Source: PALSA-1004 sp947474275 (GTDB lineage: Bacteria > Pseudomonadota > Gammaproteobacteria > Burkholderiales > SG8-41). Taken from it: a stretch of 12,445 nucleotides of DNA. The DNA is taken from the NCBI GenBank assembly GCA_947474275.1, contig CANJHY010000146.1:1-12445 (forward strand), in the 5' to 3' direction. Each line of letters opens with the position of its first letter. Positions within the stretch are counted from its first letter, which is position 1. Shown here one piece after another: positions 6,340 through 12,445 of the stretch. A program made the translations under genes and the position numbers. The notes under the pieces were generated by a model that was not told where the DNA came from, did not search any database, and worked only from the letters and a program-made list of their open reading frames with translations.

Positions 6340-7779
6340 ATGCAACCTTCTGATTTTGACGTCATCGTCGTCGGCGGCGGCACGGCCGGGGCCATCGCGG
6401 CGGTCGCGGCGGCGCGTTCCGGCGCTCGCACCTGTCTGGTCGAGCGCGCCGGCCACCTTGGCGGAACCTGCTTTGCGCTGGCGAACATCACGCCGTTCCA
6501 TAACAGCCGCGGCGAGCAAATCGTGCGCGGACTGCCGCAGGAGCTGGTGGATAAAATCGCGCAGCGCGGCGGCGCCCGCGAAGGCGGGCACCTGCCCAAC
6601 CCCACCGGCATCGGCGGCTCCTTTACGCCGGTCGATCCGGACATCATGAAACTCGTGTTATTCGAAATGGCGGATGCCGCGGGCGTCGATCTTGCGCTGC
6701 ACACGATACTGGTCGACGTGATGGTTGAGCCGGGCCGGATCACCGGAGTACGGGTGCACAACAAGGCGGGTCTGCGCGAGATGCGCGCCAAAGTCGTCGT
6801 CGACGCCACTGGCGATGCCGATGTCGCGGTGCGCGCCGGCGCCGCCTACAATCAGGATGTGCCGGAGGCCGCGCTGAATGCGACGCTGCTGTTTCGCGTC
6901 GCCGGCGTCGACACCGACCGCTTCATCGCCGATGCGCGGAGCGCGCCGCAGAAAATCGTGCTGCTGGCCGACCCTTATTTGCGCTCTGCAAAGGGTCTCG
7001 ATACGGCTGCCGTCATGCGCGACCGGGTGCGGGATATTTACGATTGTCCTTACATCTATCTTTCCAATCTGGTACGCGACTACATCCCGCGGCGCGACTG
7101 GGCGGAATGGGAGATCACCAGCGAAGACAAAAGCGGCTGGGGACGCTTGAAACCATTCGGCGCGCGCTTCAGCATCATGCCGATGCCGCATCGGCGCGAC
7201 ATCGTGACGCTCAACGCCACCAGCATCACGTTCGATGCCACGAATGGCGTCGAACTGAGTCGCGCGGAAGTAGAAGGGCAGCGCCAGTTGCATATCGTGC
7301 TGGACGTGCTGCGGCGCTATGTGCCGGGCTTCAATGCGTGTTTTCTGCACACGGTGATGCCCGCGGTATCCGTGCGCGCGTCGCGCCGTATCGTCGGCGC
7401 CTACGAGCTCACGCGTGCCGACGTCGAGAATGGCGCGCGTTTTCCGGACGCCATCGCACGCGGCGCGTATCCGATGAGCGTGCAATCGCAAACCCATGCC
7501 AATGTGCGCGAGCATTTATTCGTGCGCGACGGTGGCGACTACGATATTCCATACCGTGCGCTGATCCCGCGGGATATGGATGGACTGCTGGTTGCCGGAC
7601 GCTGTCTGGCCGCGACGCGCGAGGCCGTCGGCTCGGCCCGCATGGGGGCGCAGTGCATGGCCTATGGGCATGCAGCGGGGGTGGCTGCCGCCCTCGCTGC
7701 AAGATCCGGCGCACCGCCGCGTGGCCTGAACATCGCGAATTTGCGCGAGGCACTGCAGGCACAACACGCCATCGTATAA
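6340..7779 (+). CDS. FAD-dependent oxidoreductase (FAD_oxidored family)
   Basis: The 479-residue protein begins with the dinucleotide-binding motif VVGGGTAGAIAA (Gly12, Gly14, Gly17) ending in an acidic Glu35 that should contact the adenosine ribose of FAD. HLGGTCFALANITPF (39-53), VVVDATGDADVAVRAGA in the middle, and a C-terminal AGRCLAATREAVGSARMGA (from about 419), followed by a Gly/Ala-rich helix, match PF12831-type flavoproteins. No CxxC iron-sulfur motif is apparent, so it is probably a simple flavin oxidase or dehydrogenase with unknown electron acceptor. No Tat or Sec signal is seen, so it is cytoplasmic. GGAG at 6327-6330 serves as its ribosome site, inside the preceding gene. In this operon it is the likely first oxidising or desaturating step. 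Reaction is inferred from context only. Confidence 0.9.
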   Translation: MQPSDFDVIVVGGGTAGAIAAVAAARSGARTCLVERAGHLGGTCFALANITPFHNSRGEQIVRGLPQELVDKIAQRGGAREGGHLPNPTGIGGSFTPVDPDIMKLVLFEMADAAGVDLALHTILVDVMVEPGRITGVRVHNKAGLREMRAKVVVDATGDADVAVRAGAAYNQDVPEAALNATLLFRVAGVDTDRFIADARSAPQKIVLLADPYLRSAKGLDTAAVMRDRVRDIYDCPYIYLSNLVRDYIPRRDWAEWEITSEDKSGWGRLKPFGARFSIMPMPHRRDIVTLNATSITFDATNGVELSRAEVEGQRQLHIVLDVLRRYVPGFNACFLHTVMPAVSVRASRRIVGAYELTRADVENGARFPDAIARGAYPMSVQSQTHANVREHLFVRDGGDYDIPYRALIPRDMDGLLVAGRCLAATREAVGSARMGAQCMAYGHAAGVAAALAARSGAPPRGLNIANLREALQAQHAIV

Positions 7780-7806
7780 ACACTCTTTTCACTCTGCAAT
7801 TTTTTC

Positions 7807-7810
7807 GAGG
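7807..7810 (+). promoter_or_regulatory. Ribosome binding site fixing the start at 7818
   Basis: GAGG, continuing as GAGGAAA, lies seven bases before ATG 7818. This rules out starts further upstream in the same open frame, all of which lie within the flavoprotein gene. ATG 7821 is equally in frame. Confidence 0.75.
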
Positions 7811-7817
7811 AAATCCG

Positions 7818-8705
7818 ATGATGACCAATCCGCGCATTCCGTTCCAGATGACCAGCGAGCGCAAGCCGTTGAAGCCGCCGAAAAAAGGCCGCATGCTGAT
7901 CGTCCACATTGTGTCGAACGTCGAGTACTGGCCGTTCGATCAACCGATGCCGCGCAAAACCCTGTCGACGCCGCACGGCATGGAGCCGATTCCCGACATC
8001 CCCAATTATTCGTGGGCAGAATACGGCCTGCGCTGCGGCATGCCGCGCCTGCTCAAGCTCTTGACGGATATGAAACTGCCGGCGAGCGTGAATCTGAATT
8101 CGACCGTCATAGACCACTATCCTTCGGTGGCCGATGCGATGCTCAAGGCGGGTTGGGAGTTCATCGGGCACGGCTATTTGCAGCGCCTGCTGCACAAAGA
8201 GAAAAACGAAGAAGCGACGATCAAAAAAGCTCTCGATCAGGTGTCCGCATTCACCGGCAAGAAAGTGCGCGGCTGGATGGGGCCCGGCTTCGCGCAGACC
8301 TTCGACACGCCGGACATCATCAAGAAACTCGGCATTGAATACAATCTGGACTGGATCCTCGACGACCTGCCGTGCTGGATGCGCACCAAGCACGGGCCGC
8401 TGGTGAGCATGCCGTACGGCTTTGAACTTAACGACAGCCTCGTTTACACGGTCGAACGCCAATCGTCGCCGGAAGTCCTGCAGCGCCTGAAAGACACCCT
8501 GAAAACATTCGGCCCGGAACTGAAGACGCAGCCGCGCGTTCTGACCCTCGGCCTGCACCCGCACCAGATCGGCGTGCCGCACCGCATGCCGTACCTGGTC
8601 GAATGCCTGAAGCTGCTCAAAAAACGCGACGACGTCATTTTCATGACCGGCAGCCAGATAGCGGACTGGTACATGGCGGCCGATCCGGCGCCCGCCGATC
8701 TGTAG
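7818..8705 (+). CDS. PuuE-like polysaccharide-deacetylase-family amidase
   Basis: The 295-residue product belongs to the NodB/polysaccharide deacetylase superfamily, in the branch that includes the metal-independent allantoinase PuuE. Features: NVEYW (34-38) on the first strand, PNYSWAEYGLR (62-72), EFIGHG with His118, RGWMGPG, FDTPDI, DWILDDLP, and LHPHQIG with His247 and His249 near the end. The metal-binding TFDDG of true deacetylases is replaced by NVEYW, as is usual in this branch. Expected chemistry is hydrolysis of a cyclic or linear C-N bond such as a ureide or imide, in the cytoplasm (no signal peptide). Followed 15 bases later by an M20 hydrolase gene, a pairing that suits ring opening then amide hydrolysis. 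Whether allantoin or another cyclic amide is the substrate cannot be read from sequence. Confidence 0.88.
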   Translation: MMTNPRIPFQMTSERKPLKPPKKGRMLIVHIVSNVEYWPFDQPMPRKTLSTPHGMEPIPDIPNYSWAEYGLRCGMPRLLKLLTDMKLPASVNLNSTVIDHYPSVADAMLKAGWEFIGHGYLQRLLHKEKNEEATIKKALDQVSAFTGKKVRGWMGPGFAQTFDTPDIIKKLGIEYNLDWILDDLPCWMRTKHGPLVSMPYGFELNDSLVYTVERQSSPEVLQRLKDTLKTFGPELKTQPRVLTLGLHPHQIGVPHRMPYLVECLKLLKKRDDVIFMTGSQIADWYMAADPAPADL

Positions 8706-8720
8706 CCCTGAGGACCGGCA

Positions 8721-10013
8721 ATGACTCCGGCTGAAGCGATCAGCCCTTTCTGCGATGACGAGTTGCGTCCGTTGGCGGCGGAGATGTTTGCCGAACTGCG
8801 GCGCATCTCGTTTGATGGCGTCGGGATCACCCGCGAATCATTCGGTCCGCTGGAAAATGCGGCGCAGGACATCGTGGCCAGGGTGGCGGTGGAGAACGGC
8901 CTTGCGATCGCGCACGATCGCGTCCGTAACCTGATCGTTACCTTGCCCGGACAAGAAACCGACGCGCCTTTCATTGCGACCGGCTCGCACCTTGACAGTG
9001 TGCCGCGCGGGGGAAATTACGACGGTGCCGCCGGCGTAATCGCCGGGCTGCTTGCGCTGATCCATCTGCGGCGCCACAACATTACGCCTGCACGGACCGT
9101 AAAGCTGATTGCGCTGCGTGGAGAAGAAAGTGCGTGGTTCGGTAAATCCTGGATCGGGTCGCACGCGCTGTTCGGGCTGCTGACCGCAAACGATCTCGCG
9201 CAGCCGCGCTATGACAACCGGCGGCCACTGCGCGCCTACCTTGAGGATGTTGGCGCCGACGTGGCCGCAATTGACCGAGGAGAAGTTCTGCTCGATCCCA
9301 GTACAGTCGCAGCCTTTCTCGAAGTGCATATCGAACAAGGGCCCGTCCTCGAGGCGAGCGGATTGCCGGTCGGTATCGTGACGGGGATCTACGGCAACCT
9401 GCGGCATATGGACATTGCGTGCCGCGGCCAGGCCGCGCATGCCGGGGCAACACCGCGCGCCCTGCGCCGCGACGCCGTCGTCGCCATTGCCGCGCTGATC
9501 ATGCGCATGGACACGCATTGGAAGCTGTGGCTGGAGAGCGGCAAACAGCTCGCGATCACGCACGGCATCATCGGCACCGACCCCGCCGAGCATGCGATTT
9601 CACGGATCCCGGGTACGGCGCGTTTCAGCGCCGAGATTCGCGCTGATGATCAGGCGACGCTCGACGGGTTTTACGCGCTCCTGAGAAAAGAGGCGGCGGC
9701 CATCGCAACCGGGCGCAATGTGGAGTTCACATTCGATGCAGCGATCATCAACCGTCCGGCGCCGATGAGCCTGGCATGGATTGATGAACTCGAAAGACTG
9801 TGCGCGGCCGAAGCGGTGCCGCAGATGAGGCTGCCCAGTGGCGCCGGACATGATGCGGCTGTATTCGCCTACGCGGGGATTCCCTCGGCGATGATCTTCA
9901 TCCGCAATGCACACGGCTCGCACAATCCGGATGAACACATGGAGATGGACGACTTTCTGCAGGCCACGCGGGTGCTGACGCGCGCGCTTTGTCTGCCGCC
10001 GATCAATGGTTAG
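8721..10013 (+). CDS. M20 Zn-dependent hydrolase, hydantoinase/carbamoylase family
   Basis: A 430-residue protein with the family's metal ligands in order: His90 (ATGSHLDSV), Asp101 (GGNYDGAAGV), Glu135/Glu136 (LRGEES), His203 (EVHIEQGPVLE) and His401 (HGSHNPDE). The dimerisation domain includes GIYGNLRHMDI and GQAAHAGATP. Relatives include N-carbamoyl-L-amino-acid hydrolase, allantoate amidohydrolase, beta-ureidopropionase and ureidoglycolate-type hydrolases; these cleave a carbamoyl or amide C-N bond using two zinc or manganese ions, usually as dimers in the cytoplasm. Start ATG 8721 follows TGAGGA at good spacing. It is the last gene of the plus-strand operon and would act after the PuuE-like enzyme. 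Which carbamoyl or amide substrate it uses is unresolved. Confidence 0.92.
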   Translation: MTPAEAISPFCDDELRPLAAEMFAELRRISFDGVGITRESFGPLENAAQDIVARVAVENGLAIAHDRVRNLIVTLPGQETDAPFIATGSHLDSVPRGGNYDGAAGVIAGLLALIHLRRHNITPARTVKLIALRGEESAWFGKSWIGSHALFGLLTANDLAQPRYDNRRPLRAYLEDVGADVAAIDRGEVLLDPSTVAAFLEVHIEQGPVLEASGLPVGIVTGIYGNLRHMDIACRGQAAHAGATPRALRRDAVVAIAALIMRMDTHWKLWLESGKQLAITHGIIGTDPAEHAISRIPGTARFSAEIRADDQATLDGFYALLRKEAAAIATGRNVEFTFDAAIINRPAPMSLAWIDELERLCAAEAVPQMRLPSGAGHDAAVFAYAGIPSAMIFIRNAHGSHNPDEHMEMDDFLQATRVLTRALCLPPING

Positions 10014-10039
10014 GTGTCGCGCGATTACGGGCGCGGCGC
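10014..10039 (+). terminator. Hairpin between the convergent operons
   Basis: GTGTCGCGC (10014-10022) pairs with GCGCGGCGC (10031-10039) around an 8-base loop, with two G-U wobbles in the plus-strand RNA, starting directly after the TAG stop of the M20 gene. It fills most of the 38-base gap between convergent genes, where a terminator is expected. There is no U-run after it, so it is a weak intrinsic terminator at best. Confidence 0.4.
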
Positions 10040-10051
10040 AACGTTATCGAA

Positions 10052-11260
10052 TTACCAGGCCGCCTGCAGCACATCGTGCAGAAAGTCGCGTTCGCGCACA
10101 AACTCGCGTTTTGGATCGGCGTTGAAGTTCTTGAGCGAGTTCTCCAGCACCTGCCCCAAACCTTCACGCGGAAAATCGAGGTCACGCAATCGCGTCGGCA
10201 TGCCGAGTCCGGCAAAGAACTTGTCGAGGTAATCCGCGGCCAGCTGCGGCGCATTCGCTTCCGGCATGCTGTCGTCCCACACACCGAGGCCACGTGCGAG
10301 ATTCGCCATCGCCTGCGGGTCGCGTCCGCCGAGCCGGCGCAGCACGGTGCCGGTCAAAGCTGTATTGGCTTCGCCCTGGCCGATATGCGGAAACGAGATG
10401 AACAACGACGTTGCAAACGCGTAAGTCGCGCGCACCACCCAATGCCGGGCGGCACTACTGCCACCTTCGTCGGCGTCGCGGTTCAGCAGGAAAGCTGCCG
10501 CGCATAATTCGATGCGCGGAGCGGCGTCAGTACTGTTCATGATCTGCGATAACGCGCGTGCCGCCAGGCGGTAAGCCTGCAGGCGCACGCCTTCCAGCAG
10601 CGGATTGACGTCGGTCCAGCCAAGATTCATCACGCTGCGCCAATAGACCGAGCATCCCGCCGTGCGTATCAGGGTGGACGGCGCCGTCAGCAAAGCATCC
10701 GCATCCCAGAACAGCGCCTTCGGGCGCGTTTTGGGATCGAAAAACTCCATGCGGTGATCGAGCGTATCGTCGCGCAGCGCCGAGCCACCGCGGTTCTGCG
10801 CCGACGTCGGCACCGTCAACACGTTGATGATGGGCAGCTTGGGCGCATTGAGCTTGGGGCTGATGGCCGGCGCGTTGTCCGGATACTGCGTAATCAGGCT
10901 GTGCGGCTCGCCTTTTTCCGCGAGCAGGATGGCGACCACGCGCGTCGCCTGCGTCACGCTGCCGCCGCCGACGCTGATCAAAAGATCAGCGTTCGCCGCG
11001 CGTGCCGCGGCCGTCGCTTTCAACACTGACGGCAGCGTAGAGTCTTTTTCGACCTCGTCGAACACCCCCGCGCATGACTCGCCAAGGATGCGGCGCATGC
11101 GCGCGATGAGATCGGTGCGGCGCGATACCGTACGGCCGCAGACGATAAACGCGCGCTGCGCCTTGTTGCGTTTAAGTTCGGCAGGCAGGTTTTCCAGCGC
11201 GTCCTTGCCGCTGTAGACGCGGAACGCGAGGCTCAGCGCTTTGAAATCCGTGGAAACCAT
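10052..11260 (-). CDS. Iron-alcohol-dehydrogenase-family protein with altered metal site
   Basis: The 402-residue product has the size and layout of the iron-containing alcohol dehydrogenase / maleylacetate reductase superfamily: an N-terminal Rossmann-like part with GGGSV (98-102), the nucleotide phosphate loop, then TVPTSAQNRGGSA (149-161) and an all-helical C-terminal half. The usual GMDALxH segment reads GCSVYWR at 202-208, so Asp and His ligands appear as Ser204 and Arg208; the next His position is probably Tyr280, while the FPHIGQGEAN His292 remains. It may be metal-free, use another cofactor geometry, or be catalytically altered. It probably binds NAD(P)H. ATG 11258-11260 follows the upstream ligase stop by six bases with only a weak ribosome site, implying translational coupling. 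Substrate unknown. Confidence 0.82.
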   Translation of the reverse strand: MVSTDFKALSLAFRVYSGKDALENLPAELKRNKAQRAFIVCGRTVSRRTDLIARMRRILGESCAGVFDEVEKDSTLPSVLKATAAARAANADLLISVGGGSVTQATRVVAILLAEKGEPHSLITQYPDNAPAISPKLNAPKLPIINVLTVPTSAQNRGGSALRDDTLDHRMEFFDPKTRPKALFWDADALLTAPSTLIRTAGCSVYWRSVMNLGWTDVNPLLEGVRLQAYRLAARALSQIMNSTDAAPRIELCAAAFLLNRDADEGGSSAARHWVVRATYAFATSLFISFPHIGQGEANTALTGTVLRRLGGRDPQAMANLARGLGVWDDSMPEANAPQLAADYLDKFFAGLGMPTRLRDLDFPREGLGQVLENSLKNFNADPKREFVRERDFLHDVLQAAW

Positions 11261-11266
11261 GCCCGG

Positions 11267-12445
11267 TTAGCTGCCGCGTGTATGCAGAAACCGTTCGTGC
11301 GCCTGCAGCGCGGCGAGCGCCTGACCAGCGTTGCTCATTTCGTCGTAAACCGGGATACCCAACCCGACTGCGGTATCGCGGAATATGCGCTTGCGCGCTT
11401 CGAGCTGGGGATCGCCGTCGGAGCGCAGCACCAGCACGAAATGTGCCTGGCCCGGATAGTGGGTCTGCACGCGCAGCGCAGCCTGCAATACGTTGTCGAG
11501 CACCTCGGGTGGCGTGCGCCCGGCAAATGCCGACATGTTCAGATGTATTACCAGCGCCTCGGGTCTGCCTTTAGCGTAAATCTCATCGAGGATTTTTTCG
11601 GCGACGCGGCCGTTGTCCTGCTGCAGCGTACTGACCGGACAATCGACCGGGTTGGTGATGCTGGTGCCCGGCGGCAGCTTCAGGGCTGCCAGTGCATCCA
11701 GCGCCGGCTTTTCAAACGGCAGCACATCCAGGCCCAGCCTTGCGAAGTAATCGGTGGCAAGCACGCTGGTGCCGCCACCGTTGCCGAACAACACCACGCG
11801 TTTGGTCGGATGCTGCGGTTGCGGCGTGAGCGTCTGGAATATGAGCAGCGTATCTATGAACTGGTCGAGCGTCTCCACCAGCACGCAGCCGGTCTGGCGC
11901 GACAACGCGATCCATGCGCGCTCGTCGCCTGCCAGCGAACCCGTATGCGAAGCTGCAGCCGCGAGCCCCTGGCCGGTGCGCCCGCCTTTCAGTATGACGA
12001 CCGGCTTCTGCGCTTTCGCGGCGCGCAACATTTCGAACAGGCGCCGCCCGTCTTTGGCTGTCTCGATGTAAAAGCCGATCACCTTGGTCTGCGCATCAGC
12101 CAGATAAAATTCGAGCAGATCGCTGGGTGCGATATCGGCGCAATTGCCGACCGTTACCAGACCGGAGAATTTAACGCCGCGCGAGAGTCCGCGCCGGATG
12201 ATATCGGTGCCGAGCCCGCCGCTCTGTGAAATCACGCCGACATGGCCGACTTCGGTTGGGCTGATCTCGGTGAACGTAATCCTGCCGCGCGGCGTGTAGA
12301 TGCCAAGGCAGTTCGGGCCAAGCAAACGCATGCCACCCGCCCGTGCTGCATTCAGCAGTCGCTGCTGCAAATCCTTGCCTTCATCGACCTCACCGAAGCC
12401 GCTCGAAACGACCTGCGCAAATCGCACGCGTCCCGCGGCGACAGT
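11267..12445 (-). CDS. NDP-forming acyl-CoA synthetase alpha-type protein, 5' end beyond window
   Basis: The frame stays open to the window edge (visible start TVAAGRVRFAQVV), so the gene begins outside; the GTG at 12427 is internal. Visible are the end of the CoA-binding domain (SSGFGEV, LLGPNCLGIYTP), the flavodoxin-like succinyl-CoA-ligase domain beginning VGVISQSGGLGTD, and GGRTGQGLAAAASHTGSLAGD, whose His (167th visible residue) is the expected phosphohistidine. The C-terminus ends soon after GIPVYDEMSNAGQALAAL, the normal end of the alpha part; no ATP-grasp beta domain follows, so the beta subunit must be encoded elsewhere, possibly upstream outside the window. Expected role: acid + CoA + NTP to acyl-CoA, or the reverse with NTP formation. 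It is six bases upstream of the dehydrogenase-family gene, in the same operon. Confidence 0.9.
   Translation of the reverse strand, partial: TVAAGRVRFAQVVSSGFGEVDEGKDLQQRLLNAARAGGMRLLGPNCLGIYTPRGRITFTEISPTEVGHVGVISQSGGLGTDIIRRGLSRGVKFSGLVTVGNCADIAPSDLLEFYLADAQTKVIGFYIETAKDGRRLFEMLRAAKAQKPVVILKGGRTGQGLAAAASHTGSLAGDERAWIALSRQTGCVLVETLDQFIDTLLIFQTLTPQPQHPTKRVVLFGNGGGTSVLATDYFARLGLDVLPFEKPALDALAALKLPPGTSITNPVDCPVSTLQQDNGRVAEKILDEIYAKGRPEALVIHLNMSAFAGRTPPEVLDNVLQAALRVQTHYPGQAHFVLVLRSDGDPQLEARKRIFRDTAVGLGIPVYDEMSNAGQALAALQAHERFLHTRGS

Noticed and set aside
7044..7817. Long open upstream extension of the PuuE-like gene
   Set aside because: It runs out of frame through the flavoprotein gene, and a clear ribosome site precedes ATG 7818.
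7662..8582. 306-residue minus-strand ORF opposite the PuuE-like gene
   Set aside because: It is His/Arg/Gln-rich with no motifs, a typical antisense shadow of a high-GC gene.
11282..12229. 315-residue plus-strand ORF opposite the ligase gene
   Set aside because: It is a GC-rich shadow of the minus-strand ligase, with no family motifs and no ribosome site.

Overview
The window is GC-rich (except for a few short AT-rich patches), densely coded, with Shine-Dalgarno-led genes and start/stop overlaps. This, together with several NMT1/SsuA-type transport proteins and a PuuE-like amidase, suggests a soil or environmental proteobacterium, most likely a betaproteobacterium (Burkholderiales-like). That placement is inference from style and gene content only. 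No rRNA, tRNA, CRISPR array, transposase or phage gene was seen.

Layout. (1) 1-1482: the 3' part of an alpha/beta hydrolase gene (+), a small FlK-like hot-dog thioesterase gene (-), then a truncated second copy of the hydrolase 3' end (+). The two hydrolase ends are the same length over 255 bases and about 82% identical by hand alignment, so this is a broken duplication flanking the thioesterase. (2) 1483-1734: a 252-base leader without a gene; its first 60 bases are T-rich. (3) 1735-10013: eight or more co-directional genes forming one apparent operon: substrate-binding protein 1, ABC ATPase, ABC permease, substrate-binding protein 2, two small paralogous proteins of unknown function, an FAD-dependent oxidoreductase, a PuuE-like polysaccharide-deacetylase-family amidase, and an M20 hydantoinase/carbamoylase-family hydrolase. 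Several junctions overlap or touch (ATGA at 3553, GTGA at 5968, TAA-ATG at 6337-6342). (4) 10052-12445: a convergent minus-strand pair, with a partial NDP-forming acyl-CoA-ligase alpha-type protein upstream of an iron-alcohol-dehydrogenase-family protein, six bases apart.

How it may work together. The ABC system would import a small organic, probably nitrogen-containing compound. The FAD enzyme could oxidise it, the PuuE-like enzyme could open a cyclic amide or ureide, and the M20 enzyme could hydrolyse the resulting carbamoyl or acyl amide. This reads as a compact catabolic module for an unidentified cyclic amide, hydantoin, ureide or related heterocycle. The substrate is not deducible from sequence. 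The most novel part is the pair of small helical paralogs at 5504-6339, which resemble no enzyme I can name; their motif layout is only loosely reminiscent of HEPN proteins.

Two flanking genes also look unusual: the dehydrogenase-family protein appears to lack most of the canonical metal ligands, and the ligase protein stops before any ATP-grasp domain.
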